Source: Ovis canadensis (lineage: Eukaryota; Chordata; Mammalia; Artiodactyla; Bovidae). Taken from it: a stretch of DNA of 64,000 bases. A model generated the notes under the pieces. The model had not been told where the DNA came from. It searched no databases and saw only the letters and a list, made by a program, of their open reading frames with translations. Shown one piece after another: positions 44,935 through 56,621 of this stretch. The stretch is taken from the NCBI RefSeq assembly GCF_042477335.2, contig NC_091255.1:15912501-15976500 (forward strand), in the 5' to 3' direction. The translations under genes and the position numbers were made by a program. Numbering within the stretch: position 1 is the first letter of the stretch; every line of letters begins with the position of its first letter.

Positions 44935-45957
44935 AACAGTGGAAGAAGGAGCCCTCCTACACTGTAGGTGGCCATGTAAACTGGTGTAACCAGTATGGAG
45001 AACAATATAGAGGTTCCTTGAAAAACTAAAAGAGAGCTACCACCATATGGCCCAGCAATCCCACTCCTGAGCATATGTCTGGAGAAAACCATAATTATAA
45101 AAGATACATGCACCCTGAGGTTCATTTATCATAACCAAGACATGCAAGCAACCTAAATGTTCGACAGATGAAGGGATAAAGAAGAGGTAGTACCTGTGTA
45201 CGACGCAGTATCTCTCAGCCATAAAAAGAAGTGAAGCAATGCCTTTTGCAGCACCGTGGATGGGCCTAGAGACTGTCATACTAAGTGAAGTAAGCCAGAC
45301 AGAGGCATATATCATATGAGACGACTTACATTTCCAATCTAAAAGGATAATACACATGAACTTATTCACAAACCAGAAACTGATTCACAGACTTTGAAAG
45401 CACACTTATGATTACCAAAGGGGAAAAGTCAGGGAGGGATAAATTAGGAGTTTAGGATTAGCGTATACTTGCTGCTGCTCCTGTCGCTAAGTGACTTCAG
45501 TCGTGTCCGACTCTGTGTGACCCCACAGATGGCAGCCCACCAGGCTCCCCTGCCCCTGGGATTCTCCAGACAACAACACTGGAGTGGGTTGCCATTTCCT
45601 TCTCCAATGCAGGAAAGTGACAAGTGAAAGTGAAGTCGCTCAGTCGTGTCCAACCCTCAGCGACCCCATCAACTGCAGCCTTCCAGGCTCCTCCGTCCAT
45701 GGGATTTTCCAGGCAAGCGTACTGGAGTGGGGTGCCATTGCCTTCTCTGTATACTTGCTACTATATATAAAATAGATAATCAACAAGGACCTACTGTATA
45801 GCACAAAGAACGCTACTCAATATTCTATAATAACCTATGTGAGGAAATAAACTGAAAACGAATGGCTATATGTATAACTGAACCACTTTGCTGTATACCG
45901 GAAACTAATACAACACTGTAAATAGACTATATTCCAATATAAAATAGAAATTAAATT
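44935..45957 (+). mobile_element. L1 LINE 3' end split by a BOV-A2
   Basis: 'gccctcctacactgtaggtgg', 'catatggcccagcaatccc', 'gccataaaaagaagtgaagc' and, after the SINE, 'ctgtataccggaaactaatac' and 'ctatattccaatataaaat'. The SNX7 pseudogene starts right at its A-rich tail. Confidence 0.9.
45474..45748 (-). mobile_element. BOV-A2 SINE dimer with target-site duplication
   Basis: Antisense dimer flanked by a perfect 11-base duplication, gtatacttgct (45463-45473 and 45749-45759). Confidence 0.95.
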
Positions 45958-45960
45958 TAA

Positions 45961-47720
45961 GGCACACTCCTTCTTTTCATTACAGTTGATGAACCAGAAA
46001 GCCACGTTGCTACAATTGAAACTTTTATTACTTACAGGATTGTTACTAAGACATCTCATGGAGAATTTGACTCCAGTGAATCTGAAGTTAGGAGACATTA
46101 TCAGGTTTTCTTTGATTAAAAGAAAAACTTGAAGAAAAACAACCCACTCTGATTATTCCACCATTGTCAGAAAAGTTTAGAGTGAAAGGAATGTGGAATG
46201 CTTTAATGGTGACATCACTGAGACACGCAGGAAGGCATTGTACAAATTTTTGAACCAAGTTGCTGATCATCCAACTCTAACAGTTAATGAGGACTTTAAA
46301 GTTTTTCCTATTGCCCAAGCTTGGGAACTCTCTTCTCGCAAGAAGCAAGGGCCTAAATTACTCAGCAGGATGGGGCAGACAGAGCGGCTGCATTATCAAT
46401 GAGAGGAGTTAAAAGTCGCCCCGAGGAATCCAAGGAAATGAATAACTTTGTTGAAATATTCAGCCAGAAAATAAATTTGATAGATTAAAATACCTCCGAG
46501 AATTTGCAAGAAAGAAAGGGAATATTTTGATGAAATGAAAGACTATGACCCAATTCATATTCTGTGGTCGGCATCAGAAGGAGATCTGGCTGATGCTCTG
46601 CAATGTGTTGCCAGCTGCGCTGACAAATGCTGTAAGGCCTCTGAAAACGATGTCTGGCCTCTCAGGGGCCCTGCTTCCTGTTGTATGTGAGGATGTGCTT
46701 TACAGTGAAATGTTAATGGGTGGCATGAAAAGAAGAGGCCAAAGTCAGGCAGAACTGGATTCCAGAGTCGAAGCTTTGACCTCCAGAAAGGCAGATACTG
46801 ATCTCTTTACAGAAGAGATGGAAAACTGGGAGATAAAGTGGGGAACACGAATAAAACCCTGAAAGCAGATTGGGAAAGATGGAAACAAAACAATGCAAAA
46901 TGATATCAAGCCAGCATTTACAAGCATGGCTGAGAAGAACACTCTCTATGACGAACAGTGGAAGTGAATTACCATTCATCTCCCGATGGTGTGTTTCCTC
47001 TGCTTAGCGCCTTGGTACATGGGAATCCTTGCTTACGTCATGCACAGATCTCCACTTGGAAGAAGCTTCTGAAGATAAATTGCAATTGCATTGAAGACTG
47101 CTATGTGATCTTCGGGAAACAGTGTCTGTGAAACAAAGTTACTCTTTCTAGATGGCCTGGGTCCTTTGCAAAGTGGATGAAAAGTGTTTCACACTATCTG
47201 GAAAAACAACTCAAAACTCAGGTGTTCCGGATCACTGATATAAATTTGGATATGCATCCAATTTGGACAGGCTTCCCTGATACCTCAGTTGGTAAAGAAT
47301 CCGCCCGCAATGCAGGAGACCCTGGTTCGATTGCTGGGTCGGGAAGATCCCCTGAAGAAGGGATAGGCTACCCACTCCAGTATTCTTGGGCTTCGTTTGT
47401 GGTTCAGCTGGTAAAGAATCTGCCTGCAATGTGGGAGACCCAGGTTCAATCCCTGGGTTGGGAAGATCCCCTGGAGAAGGGAAAGGCAACCCACTCCAGT
47501 ATTCTGGCCTGGAGAATTACATGGGATCTCAAAGAGTCAGACACGACTGAGTGACTTCCACTTCCAACTTGGCTATATTTATATAAATATTTAGCTTTGT
47601 TTTAAATATGTTCTTAAATTTGTATGCCAATAATTATACATAAAGAAGTTTTCTCTTAAATATTTGTCTGTGGAATATGTCATTTTAAATATATTGCAAA
47701 GATGCAGTTTTTAAAAAAAA
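45961..47720 (+). pseudogene. SNX7: processed pseudogene of SNX7 (sorting nexin 7)
   Basis: A cDNA-like copy: no introns, 5'-truncated, with 3' UTR text and a short A tail at 47713-47720. It begins in codons for the start of the PX phosphoinositide-binding domain (FITVDEPESHV, ATIETFITYRIVTKTS). It continues through the BAR-domain region, where 46545-46862 keeps phrases such as GLSGALLPVV and ADTDLF. The real SNX7 is an endosomal sorting protein; this copy cannot make it. An in-frame TAA is at 46117-46119, and several frameshifts divide the rest among frames. Two Bov-tA units sit in its 3' UTR. SNX30 is a close paralogue, but the wording fits SNX7 better. It lies on the strand opposite to the host gene's intron 2. 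Confidence 0.88.
47267..47562 (+). mobile_element. Bov-tA dimer inside the SNX7 pseudogene
   Basis: Two sense Bov-tA heads in a row: 47268-47391 lacks its 3' part, and 47392-47562 is complete. One target-site duplication brackets both (tccaatttgg 47257-47266, tccaacttgg 47563-47572), so they entered as a single unit. Confidence 0.9.
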
Positions 47721-47929
47721 GATTAATATGAAAATTAGATTTAAAAAGATAGTGGAAATGATTGAACAAAAGAGGGTGATTTACTATCATTATGGTTATA
47801 AAAAGCTATAATAATATGAAGAAATGTGTATAATATTAAGAGAAACAGATAAAAAAGCATGCAGTTGAGCTTCCTTTTAAAACCTTATTTATTCCCATTT
47901 TGAATGTTGTACATGCAAAGTCTGATAAG

Positions 47930-48140
47930 AACAAGTGTTGCCAAGAATACAAGGAACTAGGTATTTTTCTATACACTACTGATGGGAGTTGGTAAGGCAA
48001 TTTGGCAGTACCCATTTCAATTGCAAGTACATAAACCCTCTGACTCCGAAGTTTCATTTCTTATCATTGAACTTGGCAAAATATACATGTGTACAAGGAT
48101 ATCATGATCAGAAATAACTACAACGCCCATTGTCTCAGGA
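47930..48140 (+). mobile_element. old L1 LINE 3' fragment
   Basis: 'tgttgccaagaatacaagg', 'ctgatgggagttggtaagg' and 'caatttggcagtacccattt' are L1 3' phrases. Very diverged. Confidence 0.65.
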
Positions 48141-48175
48141 AGAGTTAAATAAAATAAATAAGTTGTATCATGTCT

Positions 48176-48522
48176 TAGTCCAGTCAGGCTCTATAACCTG
48201 AAATTCCACAGACTGGGCAGCTCACCAACCACAGAAACTGACTTCTTCCAGCCCAGGAGGTGGAAGATCACAGATCAGGGTGGAAGCACGGGCGGACCTG
48301 GGCTGCCTGGCAGGCCAGACATCTCCTCGCATCCTCACGTGGCAGACGTGTCTGGGGAGATGTCCTGGGGCCTCTTGCATAAGGACACTAATCGCATTTA
48401 CAATCCATGAGAGCAGAGCCCTTCCGATCTGAGTACCGCCCAAAAGCCCGTCAGTTGGGAGTTCAGATTTCAGTATATGACTGGAGGGGAGGGGAAGACA
48501 CAAACACTCAGACCATAGCATA
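48176..48522 (-). repeat. MaLR-type LTR (MLT1/MST group), diverged
   Basis: Antisense LTR pattern: 'gtccagtcaggctctataacc', 'cacagactgggcagctcacc', 'cataaggacactaatcgc', end 'cacaaacactcagaccatagc'. The exact subfamily is not resolved. Confidence 0.6.
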
Positions 48523-48769
48523 ATACACTTAACCTACGCTTCAATTTAAAATGGACTAGAACAAGAAGTTTTACTTCTTGTAGAAGTAAAAGATAGTAGA
48601 GGAGTCACGAAATAAAGGCAACCCTGCTTTCCCCGTAGCCTAAACTACGGCAGTGAAGGGGCAGACAAGCGTGACACGTTGAAGGCTCGGAGAGGAGGCC
48701 AGCGTGAGCGCAGGGGTGGGGCGGGGAGAGGGATGCGACGCAGGCGGAGGTCAAGGAGGGAACAGGGAG

Positions 48770-49160
48770 CGGGCAGACCTCTAGGGCCTCGCAGGCCACT
48801 GTCGGACCACGGCCGTTTGGGGAGCGAGGCAGGAAGTCACTGGAAGGATTTAAGCAGAGGGAAAATGGGGTCTCGCTTACTTTTTTAAGAACTGACTCTC
48901 ACTGCTCTGTTGAGAACAGAAGCCGAGGGGTCCAGAAAGGATGTGGCTCGGTCCACTCTAAGCACTCGGGTGGTGGCAGGGGAGGCTGAGAAGCGGTCAG
49001 ATGCTGGATTTCAGGCTCACACAACTAGGAGGAGGTGGCCAGCCCCTTACCCCAAGGGGGAAGGCAAGGGCAGGGAGCAGTTAGGTCTGAGCTGCTGGCT
49101 AGATATTCTAGTGCAAACAGCCCAGCAGACAGTTGTATGAGGGAGCTCGTGCAGAGAGCC
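48770..49160 (+). repeat. ancient mammal-wide repeat, family name not resolved
   Basis: 'ggaagtcactggaaggattt', 'cactgctctgttgagaacag' and 'ggtcagatgctggatttcagg' follow a well-known order seen at many mammalian loci. Confidence 0.5.
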
Positions 49161-51109
49161 CAGGCTGGACTTAGGAGTGTGCAGAGGTGATATTTCAACT
49201 AGGGGACTATAAGAGGCAGAGAGCAGAGCCCTGGAATGCTCCAATGCTTAAAGGATTGTCGAGGGCTAAGAACCCAGCAAAGGAGACTGTGGCTGAGCAG
49301 CAGAAACCACAGAGCAGAGAGAGAAGCCAGGGGCCAGGTGTCCTGGAAAACAGGAATCCACTCAAGCAGAGAGCCCAGAGGGAAGCAAGAGGGATCCCTG
49401 TGTCGAAACAAAACAAGCGCCGGCTTGCTCCCAGTCCCCAGGATGCTGGGAGTAGATGCTAAGGGCTGCCCCTCCAGGACAGCACTTCTCCACTTAGATG
49501 TGCCCCTGGGGCCCCCAGCCTGAGGCTCAGGTCCGCCCTCATGTGTGGGGAGGAGCCTGAGGCTCTGCGTGTCTGGTGGGCTTCCAAGCGAAGCCCACCA
49601 GCCGGGCTGGGGACCACTTTTGGAGTTCTGAGAGTTCAGCCCCCAAACCCTGACCATCAGCAGAAGTGCAGTCGCAACTGCTGACACACTCCAGGGAAAG
49701 CGCAGGACTATCTTTCTCCAGCTTCTGCCCTTGCACCCCAAGCCCAGCCCTTCTGTCCACACAGCCCTGTCCCCCTCCGCTTCTCAGGCTGTTTCTCCTA
49801 TCTGAGCATCTGGAGACTTCTAGCATGATGTCTTCATAACCTTCAGTCCTAAATCCTAGAGCCGAGTAAGTGAACTCAGCGAACACCCAGATGTCCCCAG
49901 AGGGGTTGTCCCCACGTGAATCCTAGCCCTCTAAGAGGGCCTGTCGCCTTCCTCTGACATCTAGAACCCAATTCCCCCGCTTCTCCGAAGATCTGGGGGC
50001 CGCGTTTCCCCATCACTCCAGCTTCCAGATCCGAGTGAGTCCCTCCCCGTTTCCTCAGCCACCTTCAGCCTGCACAGCACACACCTGCCCTCTGTCACTC
50101 CCCCAGAGAAACACTAACACGAGGTTGCTACGTAGAGCAGACTTTTCTGACGGGGTGAGGGCCACAGAGGGTGGTCACAGAGCAGAAAACGAGTTCAAAC
50201 TCAACGCCAAGGCCATAAAATGAACGTGTCGGCTATTTCCCGCCACGAGAGCTCTGTCAGAGGTGGGCCTCTCTGACCTCCCCACCCAGCCCACCCCGAC
50301 CCTCTCCCCATCCCCGCCTCTGGGGCTTCCACCCCTTCCTCCCTGGCTGCCTCCAGACACTCAGAACACTTCCGGCTTCCTTCCCCAGAGCTGGTCTCTT
50401 CCTCTTTCGCTCGGTCCTCACCTTCCTCCATCAAGGGTGCCAGCAAGGTGTTCCCACTCCTCTGAGGCAGAAGCCAGACCTCCTCACAAGGAGGGCCCCC
50501 AGTGATCTTTTCAAAGGCGTTATTCTGTCCTTCCCACCACACAGTCAGGACAGAGCGGCTGTTGCCGTGAGTCAGCAGGATACAGGCCGTCAAAGCAGTC
50601 CAGCCCCCGGGATGTGTGGGCAAAGCTTGTCTGAACCTGCTTCCAAAACACCTACCATCCCACAGAAGCCAACACCTGCCAATATTTGAGCCTAGTGTCA
50701 AGAATATAAACATTGCTTCATAGACGCTTCTGAGGAGAGATGACTATAAATCTGCCCATTTGCTTTCATTTTGAATTCTTGATCCCTCCCCAAAGCACCA
50801 TCCATTTCCTCTCATCAGTGGCCTCTCTTCTCTCTGAAAGGGTTTTCTTATGCACAGTCAGATGGGAGAAACAAAATGAAATAACCCACCGGCCATCTCG
50901 GTAATTTTGAGCACATGAGTCTCCACGCTCAGCTCCCAAGGACAGACCCATGCTGCTCATCTCTCCCAGCCCACCTGTCCATCTCCAGGTTACATAACAT
51001 GTCCAAAAACGTAATATCCCACGTTCTGTGGATAATGGGACCTGAAGGCCAGAGTTCAAGAGGCTGTGTCCTGAGCCTCTAAGTGGCTCCTGCACGCCAG
51101 CTTAACCCC
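49161..51109. other. repeat-poor unique DNA (gene intron 2)
   Basis: Nearly 2 kb with no repeat I recognise. Long open frames occur on both strands (for example 49199-49762 minus, 187 codons, and 50201-50713 minus, 170 codons), but they contain no known motif and no splice pair that would make them exons. Confidence 0.45.
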
Positions 51110-51235
51110 CCCAGCTTCAAACTCCTTGTGGCTCCCACCCAGTACAGAATGAAAGTCCACTCCACTAGGACAGCCAGCGCCTCCCAACCTGGCCCCGAGA
51201 GGATCTTCCATGCTCATCACCTATCATCCCATGTA
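51110..51235 (-). repeat. L2 LINE 3'-end fragment
   Basis: Antisense: 'aactccttgtggctcccacc', 'gtacagaatgaaagtccac'. Confidence 0.55.
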
Positions 51236-51317
51236 TCCTAGACACTCAAGGTCAAAAGAGAGGAAACTGGAATCCAGACTGTCTGAAAAAACATTATCCT
51301 GCAATGCCTTTTCCAAA

Positions 51318-51712
51318 ACACACACACACACCCTCATGCACACACACACTCACAGACCTACACTTCCTCATACACAAACAGTCATACACAAGCCCTCACA
51401 CACACACATGCATAGTTATACACACACACACACACTCATGCACACACACACTCACAGACCTACACTTCCTCATACACATACAGTCATACACAAACCTTCA
51501 CACACACACACCCATAGTTATACACACACATACCTTCACGCATACATACCCTCACATACCCTCACATTTATATCCTATACACACAGCCATACACAAATGC
51601 TCACACACACACGTATAGTCACACACACACCTTCATATATACACACCCTCAAGTACATATATATCCTATACACACACAGTCATACACAAACTCTCTCACA
51701 CACACACACAAT
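51318..51712. repeat. complex CA-rich tandem repeat with a 102-base higher-order unit
   Basis: (CA)n runs alternate with 'actcacagacctacacttcc' and 'cagtcatacacaa' words. The first two big units (marked by ctcacagacc at 51349 and 51451) are 102 bases apart and nearly identical; later units decay. The 187-codon frame at 51210-51773 is a Thr/His-rich artefact of it. Confidence 0.92.
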
Positions 51713-51994
51713 ATCTGCCACCCTGAACACACAGAACCGTGTCTCCATCCCTAACAAAGGAGCATGTAGGTAAATCGTCTGCACAAAGAAAGAAGGAGGG
51801 TAGAAAGTGGTCTCGGCAAAAGGTAAAGAGCCACGAGGTGTGGTTTACGCAGCCAGAGGTGCATCTCATGGCCCCTGGTGACCTGCTGACAAACAGAGGT
51901 CACTGCACCCAGGACTCACATTCAACAGCGATGCAGGTTAAGACGGTGGTGACGTCCACCAGTTGCCCAGCTAAAAGGGGTGAATCGAAACGAT

Positions 51995-52190
51995 AAGGCA
52001 ACTAACTATAGCACAAGGAACTATATTCAATATCCTGTGATAAACCATAATGGAAAGTAGCACAGAAAGAAGAATATATATATGTATGTATGTAGGTATA
52101 TATAACTGACTCACTTTGCTGTTCAGCACAAATCAACATTGTAAATCAACTATACTTCAACTAAAAAATACTGTAATTTTTTAAAAGGGC
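51995..52190 (+). mobile_element. ruminant L1 3'-end fragment
   Basis: 'gcacaaggaactatattcaat', 'gactcactttgctgttcagc', 'atcaactatacttcaacta', then an A/T-rich tail. It is only about 195 bases long. Confidence 0.87.
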
Positions 52191-53919
52191 TGAGTTGCCC
52201 CTTTTTATACAACAGGTGGTCGGTCTTGCTCACCTTGCCCTCAGTAAACCCCTTGAAAGGAAAAGTCAGCAGCGAGACACAGAGGGGACCAAGGTGGAGA
52301 CACAGGGGGGACCACGTCAGGCAGCGTGCGCAGGAGGCCGGGCACCTGGCAGCAGGGACAGCTCGAGGGCGCCTGGCGTTTGAGGGAGACCCCTACACAA
52401 GCCCCTCCAGGGGCTCCAGACAAGCCCCTCTGGTCCTTGCCAAGTCCAGGTCTGGCTGTGGGCTCTTCCTGTCAGTCGCTGACTGGCACCAAGAACATGG
52501 TCGCCCTGACGCTCTCTCCAGATTCTAGATTAGGAAGCCTGGGACGAACATTGTAGCCAGACTCTGGGCCAAACTCTGCATTTTACAGAGACAACTGCTA
52601 CTCCAGGAAAAGGAAAGGACTCACCCCGAGTGGAAAGGCCATAGTCCAGAATGAGTCTGTACAGAACATAGCTTGGAATCACACTGTGGGGCGCTCTCGT
52701 CCCGCCTCGCCCACCCACACACTGTCTGCAAACTCCACATCCTTCAAGCTTCAGCTCAGTGGAGCCTCTTCCAGGAAGCCTTCCCAGCCTCCCTCCTCTT
52801 TCAGGTCAGAGCTCGAGGCCCTCTCCTCAGACCCTGTGTGCCAGATAACCTCATTAGATAACTGGAGTCAGGCTGGACGGCTCTGGTTCTTCCTTATCCA
52901 TACCACAGACACATGCTTCTCAAGTGAAAGAAGAATGTCTAGTCTTCGGCCTCAGGTCCGGTGCTTGGCAGGGCACGGCGGACGTAGAGTGAAATTCGGA
53001 ACCCATCTTGGGAAGCATGGAGACCTCTCTGCTCGACCACTCAACCCTCTCACACGCTCTCTCTCTCACCTGCCTCTAAGCAACTAAAACACCTACTCTC
53101 CAGACCACTCAGCTCAACCCTCAACTGCTTTCTAAACGTGCTCCCCACTGTTACCCGTGGCAGGCCTCCCCGGAGAAGGCCCGGGCTGGTGGTTCTGGGC
53201 TTCAGCTGCACACTGATGCCATCTGGGGGGGCCTCTACCCACTCCCCGATGTCACACCTCGGGCCACCCATCCCTGAGGGGTCCCAGGTGGCATATTTTT
53301 AACCTCCCTATTTGATTCCAGCACCTAGCCAAGGTGAAGAAACACGCTCCTAAGGAAAAGAAAAATGTGATTCTGGAAACTGTGTTGGTTCAGCCAGGAC
53401 CGTGCGTGGGTGGAGGTAGTTGTGAGTGACAGTGCGAGAGACACACACAGCGAAAGAGGAAGAGGTTGTTCAGTTCTGTAGACAGGCTTCCTCACCCCCG
53501 GCGCTATTACAGCTCGGGCCAGATGAGTTTTGTTGCGGGAGCTTCTCTGTGCACTGTAGGATATTTAGCAGCGGTCTGGGCCTTAACCTGTTAGATGCCA
53601 AGAGTAAACCCTTCCCACAGCAGCTGCGACAACCCAAGAAGTCTCCAGACATCGGCAAATGACCCTGAGGCAGGGGAACAAAATCACCCCTATGTGAGAG
53701 CTACGGGTGCAAACTACGTACTAACTGTTTTGTTGCATATTTATAGGTCACAACAAGCACTTTTCTAAATTTGACTGAGTGGCTAAGGACTCTAGACACA
53801 GGTCAGTGTCTTGGTGAGGGACGCACAGGACTGCACCACACACAGGATGCGTAGGAAGTGGTGGGTGAGTCGAGACAGAATCACAGAAACTAGATTAGGC
53901 AAGTTCAAGGAGTTAAGAT
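52191..53919. other. repeat-poor unique DNA with a possible L2 trace (gene intron 2)
   Basis: 52730-52860 ('cttcaagcttcagctcagtg', 'ccaggaagccttcccagcc') reads like antisense L2. The rest is unique. No exon was recognised. Confidence 0.45.
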
Positions 53920-53929
53920 GAGTCAGTGG

Positions 53930-54156
53930 CGCGTGCGTGCATGCTAAGTCACTGCTGTCGTGTCCAGCTCTTTGCAATCCTATGGACTATAGCCCGCCAG
54001 ACTCCTCTGTCCAAGGAATTCTCCAGGCAAGGATACTGAAGTGGGTCGCCATGCCCTGCTCCAGGCGATCTTCCCGACCCAGGGATCGACACCAGTCGTT
54101 TATATTTCCTGCACTGAAAGGCAAGTTTGTAATCACTAGCGCCCCCTGGGAAGCCC
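53930..54156 (-). mobile_element. Bov-tA SINE with target-site duplication
   Basis: Antisense, full length. Flanks gagtcagtgg (53920-53929) and gagtcggtgg (54157-54166) differ by one base. Confidence 0.93.
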
Positions 54157-54364
54157 GAGTCGGTGGTCAAACCTAAGAAAGACGACCAAATTAACAAAAC
54201 CCCAAAGCCAGATATTCCAGAAAATAGCAAAGCCGGAGGCAAGCGGAGGATTGTCACAGATGAAGGCTGATGATGACCAGGAGCTGGGAAGAGGGAAACA
54301 GTCAGAGAAGGAGCTCTGGGGCATTCTGGGCGTGGAAGAACCACAACAGGCCGTGTCTCAGGAC

Positions 54365-54575
54365 AGAATCGCGCACGGTGCGTTGCTGGCCCAGGCGGAG
54401 GAAGGAAGCTGGAGGCAGGAAGCGGAGCCTAGCGCCCCGCCCGCCTGCTGCCGAAACCGCCTCCAGTCGGCACAGGGCCGCCCTCCCGCAATCAGAGCTC
54501 AGGGCAGATGCCGGCGGAGAAACCACTGGGCCCGCTCCGGAGCCGAGCACAGCCTATCTCCCGGGCACCTGTGGG
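54365..54575. promoter_or_regulatory. CpG-rich block in intron 2
   Basis: Roughly 20 CpG in 210 bases, with gcgccccgcccgcc and similar GC-box-like text. It is repeat-free and lies about 2 kb downstream of coding exon 2. It may be an internal promoter or enhancer; this is inference from composition. Confidence 0.5.
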
Positions 54576-55254
54576 GGCCTTGAACCAGCCCTGTGACCAG
54601 CCTCCCCCAGCCTCCGGGGCCCACGAGGAAGAGCCTCTGGAACGGCCCCTCCAGACAGCACCCCCAAAGCACAAAGAACCAGCTGGGGCCCTCCAGGGAC
54701 CCTGGAGCCAGGCACCCTGCTCACCCTCCACCCTTCCCCTTCCCAAGCCCTATCCCCTGCGCCCACGTGGCCCCCTGCCTGGTACCGCCCTATCCCCTCA
54801 CATTCCTCCTGAGCCCCTAGGGGTCTTCTGCTTATGCCCACCTCTGAGCGCCGGCAGACTCGGACTTCAGTCCCGGACCTCTTCTAAACGCTGTGCCCAA
54901 AGCCCGAGTCTGCACTCCCCCACTCAGATCATCCTCTGACTGTCCTCCGCTGAACCGAGAAGTCCAGGGTCCCCGCACCCTCCCTGCTCCCGCGTCTGCC
55001 CCCGCCAGCCCCGTCCCCCTGCACTCAGAGACTCCAGCCGCCTCTGGCTTCTCCCACCAAAAAGAACAAAGCCACATCCACCCTTCCCAGTCTGAAGCCC
55101 TCGCTTGGTTTCTAAGCGACTCTGGGAAACAGCGCTTTGCTGGCTTCTCTGTGTCTCCCACCTGCGGGGAGCAGAAACCCGGAGGACCGTCTGCAGCCTT
55201 GCTGCACCTCGTCCCTGGTACTTAGTACTCAGAGGAGTCTTACTGCTTGCTGAG
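54576..55254. other. C-rich unique DNA (gene intron 2)
   Basis: Long overlapping open frames on both strands reflect the C-rich composition. No recognised domain or repeat. Confidence 0.45.
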
Positions 55255-55480
55255 TACTCTCTTAAGTGCCTTAGTATGAATTACCTTCTTCTGTTCTCAC
55301 AAAGGAGCTGCTTTACGCTATTGTTTATAACAATGATATCATAGCAATATAAGTAGTACTATTTGTTACCCTCTTTTCACAGTTGAGAATATTGAATCGA
55401 GAGTACTGAGAAACGTGAGGGGACATCTTCAAAGTTCCATAGTTGGAAAATGGGGAGATTCACACTCAGACGGTTTCCCC
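55255..55480 (-). repeat. MIR-like ancient repeat
   Basis: 'gttaccctcttttcacagttg' and 'agtactgagaaacgtgagg' fit an antisense MIR, strongly diverged. Confidence 0.5.
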
Positions 55481-55737
55481 ACAGCCACCACTGCTCGGCC
55501 GGGCTCGGGAATGAGAGCCTTTTTTAAAGGGATTAATCCAGCGGCCCACTCGATTCCGCAGGGAGCGAAGCCAGTGCTGCTGCAGATCCTCGGGGCTTTG
55601 TCGCAGAGACACAGTGAACAGAGGTGAGTGTGGGGCTTGGCTGGAGTGGACACAGGGTGGGGACCAGCCTGGACCGCAGAGACAGCTTCACAGACATGCT
55701 GACTCTGCCGGGATCGCTGCTGCTTACCTTCACCTGT

Positions 55738-55931
55738 TGTTTAGTTGCTAAGTCGGGTCCAATTCTTTGCGACCCAATGGGACTGTAGTCCACCAGGCTC
55801 CTCCGTTCATGGGATTCTCCAGGCAAGAATACTGGAGTGGGTTGCCATTTCCTTCTCCAGGGGATCTTCCCAACCCAGGGATGGAACCAATGTCTCCTGC
55901 CTTGACAGGCGGATTCTTTACCACTGGGAAG
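55738..55931 (-). mobile_element. Bov-tA SINE
   Basis: Antisense, from 'gttgtttagttgctaagtcgg' to 'ttctttaccactgggaag'. The last bases of the head are deleted. Confidence 0.93.
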
Positions 55932-56520
55932 CTGAGTGGGAATGTCAGCACTTCGGTCATGGGAAGGCGAGACAAGCCAGGGTGGCAGGGTCTTGTAGCA
56001 CCCAGCACAAGTCACAAAATAAAGGCAGGAGAGGGGCTCCTGGTTCAGAAAAACTGGGCGGACACCAGGATCCTACAGGGCTGAGCCGAGGCCCCAGCCT
56101 GAAATCAGAGGCATGGGGCGAGCGCAGAAGCTGGTGGCAGCAGGGCAGAGATTCTGCCTTGCCCAGAATAGAGCATCGTCACTGGTCTGGGATGCTGGGC
56201 CAGCCTGCCTGGGGCCCAAGGCAAGAGGGAGAAGACCGGATTGACACCAGCCTCGGGGCACAGCTCCCGAGCCTCCCGTTCAGAGGAGCCACCCAACAGC
56301 CCACTTGGGATCCTGGACCCCCAGCGGGGGCTGCACTGTTTCCATTTAAAGCGTGTGTGAACAGCAGGGGAGTGGGGCTGGCGCCTCTGGGAGAGAACGG
56401 TGTGAGAAGAAGGTGATCACCCTGCACCTGAGGCTCTAGAGTCTCCATCTAATGTCCTGAACAAGCACTCCAGCCACCTCCCTCTCCCTTCAAACAGCCC
56501 AGAGCCTGCCTGGAACTCAC

Positions 56521-56621
56521 CCGCATGGGCTCATCGGGGAATCCGGGTTTGCTCGGCCTGTCCTGGCGCCGGGATCTCAGGAGCTGCTTGGCCTGCTTTT
56601 CCGTCAGAATGGGAGAGGCCC
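56521..56621 (-). CDS. C17orf67: C17orf67-like protein, coding exon 2
   Basis: Encodes residues 19 (shared with exon 1) to 52: SPILTEKQAKQLLRSRRQDR, then PSKPGFPDEPMR. The acceptor is a classic pyrimidine tract, CTGACTTTTTCAG, and the donor is CGG-GTGAGT. At 101 bases it takes one base from exon 1 and closes on a codon boundary. The segment is the start of the mature secreted chain: a basic stretch (LLRSRRQDR) that could be a proprotein-convertase-like cleavage site, then a Pro-rich linker. Such cleavage is inference. It lies about 22.2 kb upstream of exon 3. On the opposite strand a 99-codon frame (56525-56824) overlaps it by chance. Confidence 0.86.

Noticed and set aside
45961..45984. A perfect-looking splice acceptor (ttttcattacag) in front of the SNX7-like sequence
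   Set aside because: Those bases are themselves SNX7 coding sequence (LFITV codons), so they are part of the retrocopy and not an intron tail.
51318..51712. A CRISPR-like array
   Set aside because: No constant repeat with unique spacers; it is a microsatellite-derived satellite in a mammalian genome.
51210..51773. 187-codon frame rich in Thr and His
   Set aside because: It is the translation of a CA-rich tandem repeat.
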